From CF-162 sp040882565 (GTDB lineage Bacteria > Chloroflexota > Dehalococcoidia > SM23-28-2 > RBG-16-64-32): a stretch of 64,000 bases of DNA. Numbering within the stretch: position 1 is the first letter of the stretch; each line of letters opens with the position of its first letter. Below, piece by piece: positions 1 to 7,676 of the stretch. The position numbers and the translations under genes were made by a program. The stretch spans positions 78,498 through 142,497 of the forward strand of contig JBBEAZ010000014.1 in NCBI GenBank assembly GCA_040882565.1. Reading direction: 5' to 3'. Below the pieces are notes generated by a model. It was given only the letters and a program-made list of their open reading frames with translations. It was not told the origin of the DNA and did not search any database.

Positions 1-2028
1 CCGAAGATGGATGGCGTTCGCGCGCTCGCCTTTGTCGACGGCGATAAGGTGCGCCTGATGTCGCGCCGGGGGATCGATCAGACGAAGGCGTATCCCTCGG
101 TCGTTGAATCGCTCAAGGATCAGACGGAGCGCATGGTGCTGGATGGGGAGATCGTGGCGCTTGACGAGCGCGGCGTACCGTCGTTTCAGATGATCCAGCA
201 AAGGCTCGGCCTGACTCGGGAGTCGGACATCCGGCGGATGGAGGAGGAGATCCCGGTCTACTACTACACGTTCGACATCCTCTGGGCCGGGGGTTACGAC
301 CTGCGCGGCGGACGTCTCGCAGAGCGCAAGGCGCTGCTCCGGCAATTGCTCCTGCCTGATGACTGCACGCTACTACTTGATCATTTCGAGCAGGACGGTG
401 AAGCCGCCTACGAGGGCGCCGTGGCCAGTGGGCTGGAGGGCGTGATCGCGAAGCGCCGTGACAGCACGTATGAATCGGGCCGCCGGACGAAGAGTTGGCT
501 GAAGATCAAGGCGACGCGCGAGGACGACTTTGTGGTGGGCGGGTTCAGTGGCGGGCTCGGCGGCCGGGCGAAGACGTTTGGCGCGCTGTTTGTCGGCCAG
601 TATGACGATGAGGGGCGATTGGTGTACGCGGGGAACGTAGGTAGTGGGTTCAATGACAAGCTGCTCGGCTCGATGCTCAAAAAATTGCAGGCGCTGGCGA
701 CGGACAAGTCGCCGTTCGACGTGATGGAGCCGGGGGGTGCGCGCTTCGGTCGACCGAAAGACGTGGCCATCACGTGGGTGCGACCCGAGTTGGTGGCAAC
801 CGTAAAGTTCACTGAGTGGACGGCTGACAATCACCTTCGCGCACCCAGCTTCGTGGGAATGCGCACCGACAAGGCGCCGGAGGATGTTCACCGGGAAACG
901 GTGGCCGCACCGCCGTCGTCGGCTCGCGGCAAGGTTCCCGCGTTGTCGGGCGGTGATGACGTGGCGGAGGTGCTGGAGCAACTCGCGCAGGAGAAGGCGC
1001 AGATTACCCTAGAGGTCGGCGGCGAGAAGGTGAAAGTCACGAACCTGGACAAGGCCCTGTGGCCAGCGTGGGAGAAGCAGCGGCCGCTCACCAAGCGCGA
1101 TCTGCTGACGTACTTCGCCCGCATCTCGCCCTACCTGTTGCCGCACACACACGCGAGGCCGCTGACCTTGACGCGCTACCCGAACGGTGTCGGCGCCGGG
1201 CACTTCTATCAGAAGCACTGGGAGGGCAAGCTGCCGGATTTCGTGGAGACCGTCACGCTCTGGTCCGAGCAAAACAAGGCGGACGGCGAGTACCTGATGT
1301 GTAACAACCTGCCGACGTTACTCTGGCTCGGGCAGATTGCCGACATCGAGCTGCACACGTGGTACTCACGAGTCGATCCGGAGCCTGACGGCCACAAGCT
1401 GCCCGAGACCTACGGCGGCTCCGAGAAGCGGTTCGAACGGTCGCGGCTGAACTACCCCGACTTCATCGTCTTCGACCTCGATCCGTACATCTACTCGGGC
1501 GACGAGGCGAAGGGCGAGGAGCCGGCGCTGAACCGCAAGGCGTTTCAGAAGACAGTTGACGTCTCTTTCTGGCTGAAAGATTTGCTGGATGGCCTATCCC
1601 TGTCGTCGTTCGTGAAGACGACTGGGAAAACGGGGCTCCATATCTACGTGCCGATCTTGCGCCAGCTCGACTACGACACAGTACGCGCGGCAGCCGAGAC
1701 GATCGGCAGGTTCCTGGTACGGGCGCACCCGCGCGACATAACAATGGAGTGGGCGACCGCAAAGCGGAAGGGCAAAATCTTCTTCGACCACGGCCAGAAC
1801 ACGAAAGGCAAGACGCTCGCATCGATCTATTCGCCACGACCGCTGTCATGGGCAGGCGTCTCGATGCCTGTGCGCTGGGAGGAACTGCGGGGCATCTATC
1901 CGAGCGAGTTCACGATACTCAACGCGGCGGACCGAGTGGCCGAGACGGGAGATCTCTGGGCGAACATCCTGGAGGCTAAGCACGACGTATCGGCGATGCT
2001 GGATGTGGTGGCGGAGGCGGGAGAGTAG
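1..2028 (+). CDS. ligD: LigD-type ATP-dependent DNA ligase with polymerase domain (5' end cut by window)
   Basis: Multifunctional repair protein that seals DNA ends and fills in nucleotides in bacterial non-homologous end joining. The reading frame is open to the first base, and codons 1-2 (Pro-Lys) precede MDGVR. This gives the ligase motif I KMDGVR with the adenylated lysine at bases 4-6, so the true start lies upstream of the window and the ATG at 7 is internal. Ligase motifs seen are LDGEIVALD, EGVIAK and SWLKIK, followed by an OB-fold region. The second half (from about residue 340) is a primase-type polymerase domain with the metal-binding FDLDP and the KTTGKTGLHIYVP and KIFFDHGQN segments. 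The domain order is ligase then polymerase. A second ligase-like gene on the opposite strand follows downstream, convergent. Confidence 0.93.
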   Translation, partial: PKMDGVRALAFVDGDKVRLMSRRGIDQTKAYPSVVESLKDQTERMVLDGEIVALDERGVPSFQMIQQRLGLTRESDIRRMEEEIPVYYYTFDILWAGGYDLRGGRLAERKALLRQLLLPDDCTLLLDHFEQDGEAAYEGAVASGLEGVIAKRRDSTYESGRRTKSWLKIKATREDDFVVGGFSGGLGGRAKTFGALFVGQYDDEGRLVYAGNVGSGFNDKLLGSMLKKLQALATDKSPFDVMEPGGARFGRPKDVAITWVRPELVATVKFTEWTADNHLRAPSFVGMRTDKAPEDVHRETVAAPPSSARGKVPALSGGDDVAEVLEQLAQEKAQITLEVGGEKVKVTNLDKALWPAWEKQRPLTKRDLLTYFARISPYLLPHTHARPLTLTRYPNGVGAGHFYQKHWEGKLPDFVETVTLWSEQNKADGEYLMCNNLPTLLWLGQIADIELHTWYSRVDPEPDGHKLPETYGGSEKRFERSRLNYPDFIVFDLDPYIYSGDEAKGEEPALNRKAFQKTVDVSFWLKDLLDGLSLSSFVKTTGKTGLHIYVPILRQLDYDTVRAAAETIGRFLVRAHPRDITMEWATAKRKGKIFFDHGQNTKGKTLASIYSPRPLSWAGVSMPVRWEELRGIYPSEFTILNAADRVAETGDLWANILEAKHDVSAMLDVVAEAGE

Positions 2029-2057
2029 TCAGTGATAGTGGAGCGCCACGACCGCGC

Positions 2058-2258
2058 TTACGATAACAAGCCCTCTTCGTCATCGTTTTCGTGCCAGTCC
2101 TCGGGATCGCTGCTTGTTTCCGGTAGTTCCACGAGTAAGGCGATCGCCAGGTAGAAGAGCGAACCGAGGGCGAGGAACCAACTTCCCGACTTGATGCCGA
2201 CGGCGAGCCAGATGAAGGTGATGCCGAGGTTGATGAACCACCAGGTGAATGATGACAT
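2058..2258 (-). CDS. small two-TM membrane protein
   Basis: A 66-residue protein of unknown function. Two hydrophobic segments are visible (about residues 6-22 and 27-44), followed by a very acidic tail (PEDWHENDDEEG). Its ATG overlaps the TGA of the upstream ligase-like gene by one base (TGATG), so the two are probably translationally coupled. It is too short for family recognition. The coupling and the clean membrane/tail architecture support a real gene. Confidence 0.6.
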   Translation of the reverse strand: MSSFTWWFINLGITFIWLAVGIKSGSWFLALGSLFYLAIALLVELPETSSDPEDWHENDDEEGLLS

Positions 2259-3310
2259 CACGCGTCCTCCGGAAGTCGGCAACTGACGGCGGGGACGTCT
2301 GGTCGTGCAGCTTCGAAGACGGGGAAGCGCAGCGTGCGTTCGGGCGTCCAGCCGCCGAAGCGGATGGTCGCGCACATTTCGGGGCGGCACCAGAAGACGA
2401 GGCGTTCGAGTGGTGGCTCCTCCGCGAACGGGCACTCGCGCGCAGTCAGTGCGTCGAGCTGTTCGGCGAGGTCCGCCGCTGTATCGCGGGAGAACCCGCC
2501 GGCGACCTCTGCTACGAGGCGGAGGTTGTCCTCGGTGTCGTACAGGCCGAGGAGCAGCGACTGCAGGGGCTCGCGGGCCGGGCGCGAGGGGCGACGGGGG
2601 TCCCAGCGGCCGCCGAAGGTGTAACCGGCGATCACGAACTCGTCCCGCTGGTGCACTTTGATCGAGAGCCACGAGCGGCTGCGTTGGCCGGGGAGGTAGC
2701 GGCTGTCGAGTTCCTTCGCGACGATTCCCTCGAGGTCGTGCTCGCGAGTTGCCTCGAAGAAGGCGATGCCGTCGCGAATTACCCAATCGGGTACGGTGAT
2801 GGCAGCGGAGGGGCGGACCAGGCTGCGCAGCATCTCCTTGCGGCGGCGCAGAGTCCAGCCGATCACGGGCTGCCCCTCGCGGTAGAGCAAGTCGAACGCC
2901 TGGAATGTGACCGGGGCGTCTTCCGCCAGCTCGGCGGCGAGGACCGCATCGTCGACGGTGAGCCGCGGCGCGAGGCGGCCGAAGTCCGGGCGGCCCTTAG
3001 GATCGAGGGCGACGATTTCGCCGTCGAATGCTATGCCTGAACCGTGGACTCGCGAGGTGATGCGCTGGAGTTCTGGGAAGCGGTGCGTGACGTCGCGACC
3101 ATAGCGGTCCTGGACGCGGACGCCGCTACTCTCGACGAAGAGGATGGCGCGCAGTCCGTCCCAGATCACTTCGAAGATGTGCGCTGAGGAATCGAAAGGT
3201 TCGGTGGCGGCGACCGGGAGCATCGGCTCGATGACGCGCGGAAGGCGGCTGCCGACGGGCCGCAGGGAAGGCTCGCTCCTGGAGGAGCGATTGCCGGGGC
3301 GGAGGCTCAC
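2258..3310 (-). CDS. ATP-dependent DNA ligase-like protein lacking the catalytic lysine
   Basis: A 350-residue protein with the nucleotidyltransferase plus OB-fold layout of LigC/LigD ligase domains. Motif III-like FDGEIVALD and motif IV EGIVAK are present, and the C-terminal part matches OB-fold ligase sequence (GGFSRDTAADL, RPEMCATIRFGGWT). Motif I reads EVIWDGLRA: the lysine that receives AMP is replaced by isoleucine (codon ATC, bases 3166-3164 on the minus strand). Motif V reads SWLSIKV where the neighbouring LigD-type gene has SWLKIK. A classical adenylation reaction is therefore unlikely. Start is GTG with GGAGG upstream. It heads a two-gene unit with the small membrane protein. It may be a regulator, a DNA-binding scaffold or a decaying paralogue. 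Confidence 0.8.
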   Translation of the reverse strand: MSLRPGNRSSRSEPSLRPVGSRLPRVIEPMLPVAATEPFDSSAHIFEVIWDGLRAILFVESSGVRVQDRYGRDVTHRFPELQRITSRVHGSGIAFDGEIVALDPKGRPDFGRLAPRLTVDDAVLAAELAEDAPVTFQAFDLLYREGQPVIGWTLRRRKEMLRSLVRPSAAITVPDWVIRDGIAFFEATREHDLEGIVAKELDSRYLPGQRSRSWLSIKVHQRDEFVIAGYTFGGRWDPRRPSRPAREPLQSLLLGLYDTEDNLRLVAEVAGGFSRDTAADLAEQLDALTARECPFAEEPPLERLVFWCRPEMCATIRFGGWTPERTLRFPVFEAARPDVPAVSCRLPEDA

Positions 3311-3585
3311 CGGGATGGCCTCCGTGAGGGCGCTACGGGACCGGCGCCGATCGACGGCATCTCATACCGAAGATAGCGCAGTATATGAGAAACTGCCAGT
3401 AGCACGTGTCACCCGCCCGGCTCACTGAGATTTCACGGGCGTGTAACCCGCGCTTAACCGAGTTCTGCCTGGCAGGGGCATACGATGTTCATAGGCGCGT
3501 ACGGGAATCTCATCGCCGCACCCCCATGAGCGATCGAGGCCACTCGGCGCGCTTTCTTTTCGAGGGTGATAGGGGAGGGCAGGTT

Positions 3586-3915
3586 GTGAAGAAGGAACAC
3601 CAGAACGGATGGTACTTGTGGTCGAGCCATGGTACCGTCCTGTTTTTCGTTGCCGTAAACCCGGCGTGCACGATTCAAGAGATCGCTGACGGGCTGAGCC
3701 TGACGCCGCGGACCATCTGGGGCGTCATCGGAGACCTGCGGAGAGCCGGCATGCTCGAGATTACGAAGGACGGCCGCCGGCACCGCTACAGCGTGAACCT
3801 GGACGCACCGTTTCGTCACCCGACGATCCGTGACGTGACGCTGCGAACGTTGTTGGCGGAACTGCCGGCGGCGGCGCAGCGCCAGCAGTTACGCGCGACC
3901 GTCGCGATGCGCTAG
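3586..3915 (+). CDS. winged-helix transcriptional regulator
   Basis: A 109-residue DNA-binding protein. After a tryptophan-rich N-terminus (GWYLWSSHGTVL) come a helix-turn-helix (TIQEIADGLSLTPRTIWGVI) and a wing (MLEITKDGRRHRYSVN), typical of MarR/ArsR-like single-domain regulators. I chose the GTG at 3586 because a strong Shine-Dalgarno sequence (AGGGGAGGG, 3571-3579) lies 6 bases upstream and the family usually begins just before the WxxxSxHG segment. An in-frame ATG at 3526 has no such site. The 3' end overlaps the convergent rarA gene by 4 bases. The target is unknown. Confidence 0.75.
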   Translation: MKKEHQNGWYLWSSHGTVLFFVAVNPACTIQEIADGLSLTPRTIWGVIGDLRRAGMLEITKDGRRHRYSVNLDAPFRHPTIRDVTLRTLLAELPAAAQRQQLRATVAMR

Positions 3916-5282
3916 GGTTTCTCGTGTCCGCGCAGCTTCTCCAGCCGCTCCTTGATGCTGGCTTCGGCGCCTTGCTCGGTCGGGGAGTAGTACTGGTGGC
4001 CCGATAGCGAATCGGGCAGGTGTTGCTGGCCACTGTAGTGGTCCTCGAAGGCGTGGTCGTACTTGTAGTCCGCGCCGTAGCCCATTCCCTTCATCAGGGG
4101 CGTGGCGGCATTGCGCAGGTGGAGCGGCACCGGTTCGGCAAGCGTCAATTGTGCGTCCTCAAGGGCCCGACTGTAGGCTGTGCCGACTGAGTTCGACTTG
4201 GGTGCGGACGCCAGGTAGATCGTCGCTTCGGCGAGAGGGAAGAACCCCTCGGGCATACCGATGAAGTGGACGGCTTGCTGCGCCGCCACCGCAACCTGCA
4301 AGGCCTGGGGGTCCGCAAGGCCAACGTCCTCGGACGCCAGGATCACGAGCCTCCGGGCGACGAAGAGCGGGTCTTCACCGCCTTCCAGCATCCGTGCCAG
4401 CCAGTAGAGCGCGCCGTCAGGGTCTGAGCCCCGCAGCGACTTGATGAAGGCAGAGATGATGTCGTAGTGCCAGTCGCCGGCGCGGTCGTACATCGCGGCA
4501 CGGTGCTGGAGGGCTTCTGTAACGTGCTCGATCGTGACGCGGCGGCGGCCCTTCGCGTCGGGCTCCGCGGTCTGGGCGGCCAGCTCGAGGGCATTGAGGG
4601 CTATTCGGGCGTCGCCGCCGGAGACGTTGGCCAACGCGCTCAGGGTGTCGTCGTCAACCTCCGCTCGCAGTCCGGCGATGCCTCGTTCCTCGTCGGCCAG
4701 AGCGCGCTTCAGAAGGCCTGCTATCTGCTCAGGGCCGAGCGCTTCGAGCCGGAACACGCGTGAGCGCGAGAGCAGGGGCGAGATGACCTCGAAGGAGGGG
4801 TTTTCAGTCGTGGCGCCAATGAGGGTGATGGTGCCGTCCTCGACGTAGGGGAGGACGGTGTCTTGTTGCGACTTGTTAAAACGGTGGATTTCGTCGATGA
4901 AGAGGATCGTGCGCTGGCCGGTCTCGCCGAGCCGGTCCCGCGCCTCGCTGACGACGCGCCGGAGGTCGGCGACGCCGGAGGCGACAGCGGACACCAGTTC
5001 GAAGTGCGACTGCGTGAGGGAGGCGATGATCCGGGCGAGGGTGGTCTTGCCTGTGCCCGGCGGTCCCCAGAAGACGAGCGATGGTATGCGGTCCTCTTCG
5101 ATCGCGCGGCGCAAGGCCTTGCCCTCGCCGACGATATGCTCCTGACCGACGAACTCTTCGAGAGTGCGGGGGCGCATGCGGGCTGCAAGGGGCGCGTGAC
5201 GCTCGGCGCGGACGCGGGCGGCTTCTGCGAACATGTTCAGCGGATTCTTGGCACCGCCTGAGGGCGTCGTCTTGCGAGGCAT
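3912..5282 (-). CDS. rarA: replication-associated recombination protein A (AAA+ ATPase)
   Basis: RarA/MgsA family clamp-loader-like ATPase acting at stalled replication forks. The 456-residue length is normal for the family. Walker A GPPGTGKTT (about residue 72), Walker B LFIDEIHRFNKSQQD, sensor 1 GATTENPSFEV and the C-terminal MgsA region (MKGMGYGADYKYDH, HLPDSLSGHQYY) are all visible. The start ATG sits behind a GATAAT box with 9 bases between and no clear Shine-Dalgarno sequence. Its start is overlapped by the 3' end of the frameshifted GNAT gene upstream. Confidence 0.95.
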   Translation of the reverse strand: MPRKTTPSGGAKNPLNMFAEAARVRAERHAPLAARMRPRTLEEFVGQEHIVGEGKALRRAIEEDRIPSLVFWGPPGTGKTTLARIIASLTQSHFELVSAVASGVADLRRVVSEARDRLGETGQRTILFIDEIHRFNKSQQDTVLPYVEDGTITLIGATTENPSFEVISPLLSRSRVFRLEALGPEQIAGLLKRALADEERGIAGLRAEVDDDTLSALANVSGGDARIALNALELAAQTAEPDAKGRRRVTIEHVTEALQHRAAMYDRAGDWHYDIISAFIKSLRGSDPDGALYWLARMLEGGEDPLFVARRLVILASEDVGLADPQALQVAVAAQQAVHFIGMPEGFFPLAEATIYLASAPKSNSVGTAYSRALEDAQLTLAEPVPLHLRNAATPLMKGMGYGADYKYDHAFEDHYSGQQHLPDSLSGHQYYSPTEQGAEASIKERLEKLRGHEKP

Positions 5283-5776
5283 AGCGCGGCAATTATCGCA
5301 CGGGGGAGACCGCTGGAAGGACTGGTCAGAAGTCGATCCGGAACGCCTCGTGGGGTGCGTTGGAAACCCAAGCGCTCGTAGAAGCGGTGGGCTTCGGTGC
5401 GGCGCTTGTTGCTGGTGAGCGAGACCTTGTAGCAGCCAGCACGCCGCGCTTCGTCGATGGCGCGCTCGATCAATGTCTCGCCGACGCCCTTACCGCGTTC
5501 GCTTTCGTCGACGACAACGTTCTCGATGATCGCGTAGGGTTTGCCCTGGTGGCTGAGGTTCTCGATGATCACCAAGATCAGCGTCCCGACGATGCGGCCG
5601 TCCGTCTCGACGACGAAGAGGCGCTGGTTCTGTGCCTCGGAGCGCACGAGCGCCGAAGCGTAGATGTCTGGGCGCGATGGGTCTTCGCGGTCCGCGACGT
5701 CTGGTGCCAACTGGGCCAGCAACTCTACGATGCGCGGGAGATCGGCTTCCGTGGCGAGGCGGACGATGGCGCTCAT
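5237..5776 (-). CDS. GNAT-family N-acetyltransferase with apparent 3' frameshift
   Basis: GNAT acyl-CoA-dependent acetyltransferase; the substrate cannot be read from sequence. Motif A is RGKGVGETLI, preceded by ENVVVDE, and motif B ends in AHRFYERLGF. As read, the protein runs to 179 residues and overlaps rarA by 46 bases with an atypical tail. In the adjacent frame the sequence after the LGF motif gives THEAFRIDF-stop (TGA complementary to 5326-5328), a common GNAT C-terminus, if one base is removed from the GGGG run at 5352-5355. The true product is therefore probably about 149 residues, and the overlap an artefact or a recent mutation. Its ATG overlaps the stop of the upstream methyltransferase by 4 bases. 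Confidence 0.85.
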   Translation of the reverse strand: MSAIVRLATEADLPRIVELLAQLAPDVADREDPSRPDIYASALVRSEAQNQRLFVVETDGRIVGTLILVIIENLSHQGKPYAIIENVVVDESERGKGVGETLIERAIDEARRAGCYKVSLTSNKRRTEAHRFYERLGFQRTPRGVPDRLLTSPSSGLPRAIIAALCLARRRPQAVPRIR

Positions 5777-6561
5777 GGGCGCGCGATGAAGACTGTGCCG
5801 TCGCCGTACTGGCGGTGCAACGGCTCGTAGTTTGCGATGAGCTCGGCGAGGCGCCCGGACTTATGGTCTTCGCGCATCCGCTGGAATGCGGAGTGGCGTT
5901 CGTCTTCTGGGACGCGCATGAAGACCGCCGTGTTGCCCGCTCGCTCGCTTTCGAGGAGGGCGTCCGGGAACCATTTGAGCGCCTGGAACGAGCCGTCGAC
6001 GATGTCGGTGTAGTAGACACGGCCGATCTGGACATGGGCGAAGCCGGCTTCCTGCAACGCTTCGAGGGTCGTTTCTTCTGGCTGGTAGTGGTACGGCGGG
6101 GATAATTCGGCGATCTGCGGCAGGTACTCGAGGACCCAATTCGCCTTCTGTGTCTCCTGCGTGGAGACCTTGAGCACGAACGGCCCATCGCGGATCACCC
6201 GCCTTGCTTCACGGAGGGTGCTGTGCCAATCGAGGACGTGGCCCAGGACGTTCACTGACAACGCGCAATCAAAGGAGCGATCCGAGAACGGGAGCGACTG
6301 TGCGTCGGCGACGATTACGGGATTGTGCGGAAGCTTGTCCTGGGCGCGCACCGCCATTTCCGTGGTGACGTCGCAGAGCGTGACCTTGAACCCAGCGTCG
6401 CCGAGGGTCTCCGCGAAGTTGCCCGTACCACCTCCGATGTCGAGGAGGGAGCGATCAGCAGCCTCACCGAACGCCTCGAAGAGGATGCGGAGGACGCTGG
6501 GGCTGGCGCCGCGAGTCTGGTCGTAGCGACCGGCCCAGCGGGAGTAGTCGATAGTGGTCAT
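5773..6561 (-). CDS. class I SAM-dependent methyltransferase
   Basis: A 262-residue protein with a Rossmann-type methyltransferase fold: motif I LLDIGGGTGNFA (about residue 40), the acidic strand VTLCDVTTEM, DAQSLPFSDRSFDCAL for motifs II/III, and SVNVLGHVLDW. It belongs to the UbiE/Methyltransf_11 type, which acts on small molecules. The acceptor is unknown. The TGA overlaps the ATG of the GNAT gene (ATGA), so the two are co-translated. A perfect palindrome at 6619-6644 lies just upstream, shared with the divergent hemerythrin gene. Confidence 0.88.
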   Translation of the reverse strand: MTTIDYSRWAGRYDQTRGASPSVLRILFEAFGEAADRSLLDIGGGTGNFAETLGDAGFKVTLCDVTTEMAVRAQDKLPHNPVIVADAQSLPFSDRSFDCALSVNVLGHVLDWHSTLREARRVIRDGPFVLKVSTQETQKANWVLEYLPQIAELSPPYHYQPEETTLEALQEAGFAHVQIGRVYYTDIVDGSFQALKWFPDALLESERAGNTAVFMRVPEDERHSAFQRMREDHKSGRLAELIANYEPLHRQYGDGTVFIARP

Positions 6562-6618
6562 GCGGGCTGATTATGCACCATGGCTTGCTGATACGTGCGT
6601 GCAAGGAGCGCTGCTGTG

Positions 6619-6644
6619 GCGGCTATGACATTTGTCATAGCCGC
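6619..6644. promoter_or_regulatory. perfect palindrome between divergent genes (possible operator)
   Basis: Arms GCGGCTATGACA and TGTCATAGCCGC are exact reverse complements separated by TT. It sits 58 bases upstream of the methyltransferase start and 52 bases upstream of the hemerythrin start, in a divergent intergenic region. There is no T-run, so a terminator is unlikely. A dimeric regulator site is the simplest reading; the regulator is unknown. Confidence 0.6.
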
Positions 6645-6695
6645 TCGCGTAATGTCAGGTCTGTAATTTAAGACGTAGGAAGGAAATACGCCCGA

Positions 6696-7154
6696 ATGGA
6701 CGCTTTCACCCTCATCAAGAAGGACCACGACCGCTTCCGCAAGATGTTCAAGGACTACGAAGAGGCAGGCGAGCGCGCCTACAAGACTAAGCTGGGCATT
6801 GCAACCACGTTCTTCGACGAATTGAACGCCCACGAAGTGATGGAGGAAGAGATCTTCTACCCTGCGCTGAAGGAGCGAATGTCCAAAGACGGCGTGGAGC
6901 TGGTGATGGAGGGGTACGAGGAGCACCACGTGGCGGACCTGATCGTGGCGGAGTTGAAAGCGCTGGACGTCGAGGACGAGACCTACGATCCGAAGTTCAA
7001 GGTGCTACAGGAGAACGTGGAGCACCACATGGAAGAGGAAGAGAAGAACATGTTCCCGGAGGCGAAGAAGGTCCTCCGTGAGGACGCTGAAGAGATCGGC
7101 GAAGCGATGCAAGCACGTAAAGAAGATGAGTTGCAGAAAGTTGGTGCGAGCTAA
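6696..7154 (+). CDS. hemerythrin HHE-domain protein
   Basis: A 152-residue four-helix bundle protein predicted to bind a di-iron centre and to sense or bind oxygen, NO or redox signals. Metal ligands expected of the family are visible in order: HDRFR near residue 10, HEVMEEE in helix 2, HHVAD in helix 3 and HHMEEEEKNMFPE in helix 4. A Shine-Dalgarno sequence (GGAAGGA) precedes the ATG by about 12 bases. The tail is lysine- and glutamate-rich. It is transcribed divergently from the methyltransferase/GNAT pair. Confidence 0.9.
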   Translation: MDAFTLIKKDHDRFRKMFKDYEEAGERAYKTKLGIATTFFDELNAHEVMEEEIFYPALKERMSKDGVELVMEGYEEHHVADLIVAELKALDVEDETYDPKFKVLQENVEHHMEEEEKNMFPEAKKVLREDAEEIGEAMQARKEDELQKVGAS

Positions 7155-7180
7155 CAGCTCGCGCGACCAGGAGGCGGACG

Positions 7181-7381
7181 ATGGCTACGGCAGGATACAC
7201 CCAGGAGCGGCCCACGGAGGGTCTGCCGACTCTATCGCGAGGTGGGAGCGATCCCTGGAAGAATGATTTCGTGCTGCTGAATCTCAGCACATGGTGGATC
7301 CGCGCGACCCGGCCGTGGTCAGTCGAGTCAAGTTCTGAAGTCGCGGCGGTAATGACGGAGCTGCGCGAAGAACTCAGCTAG
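7181..7381 (+). CDS. small hypothetical protein
   Basis: A 66-residue protein of unknown function, 26 bases after the hemerythrin gene and on the same strand. An AGGAGG ribosome binding site lies 5 bases before the ATG, which favours a real gene. It has no signal peptide or membrane segment. The region around WKNDFVLLNLSTWWIRATRPW is tryptophan-rich. The stop overlaps the end of the convergent small gene at 7378. Confidence 0.5.
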   Translation: MATAGYTQERPTEGLPTLSRGGSDPWKNDFVLLNLSTWWIRATRPWSVESSSEVAAVMTELREELS

Positions 7382-7674
7382 TCAGTCGAAGCCAAGCACA
7401 TCGCGGGCGCGATTGTAGTCTTTTTCACGCACCCAGAGTTCGTACGAGTACGCGACCTTCCCGTACGCCGTGTCACCTTCAGATTGGATGCGGTACCAGA
7501 TCCCGGCGGATCGGAGGGCGCGGCCCCAGAGATCGGCTTCCGCTTCACCTGCCGCGATACCGATTCTGGCGAGCGGTATGGCCGGCCGGAACGCCGTCTT
7601 GAGGTGACAGCGATCATGCCAAGAATGAGCACTGCCCCGCCGACAACGAAGGCCACGAAGTAGAGGTAGCCCAA
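7378..7674 (-). pseudogene. frameshifted small membrane protein with DUF2007-like signalling domain
   Basis: The N-terminus, from a TTG start just after the acyltransferase stop, gives one transmembrane segment (FVAFVVGGAVLILGMIAV). In this frame the rest is arginine/serine-rich nonsense. A second frame, ending at the TGA complementary to 7382-7384, reads IGIAAGEAEADLWGRALR, then GIWYRIQSEGDTAYGKVAYS, then ELWVREKDYNRARDVLGFD. This looks like the DUF2007 putative signal-transducing domain. Restoring one C in the ACC run after the membrane segment would join both halves (VTLKTAFRPAIPLARIGIA). It is therefore one gene with a single-base frameshift, real or from sequencing. Confidence 0.65.
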
Positions 7675-7676
7675 CG

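Noticed and set aside
7..2028. The first gene starting at ATG 7
   Set aside because: The catalytic lysine of ligase motif I is encoded at bases 4-6, so the ATG is internal.
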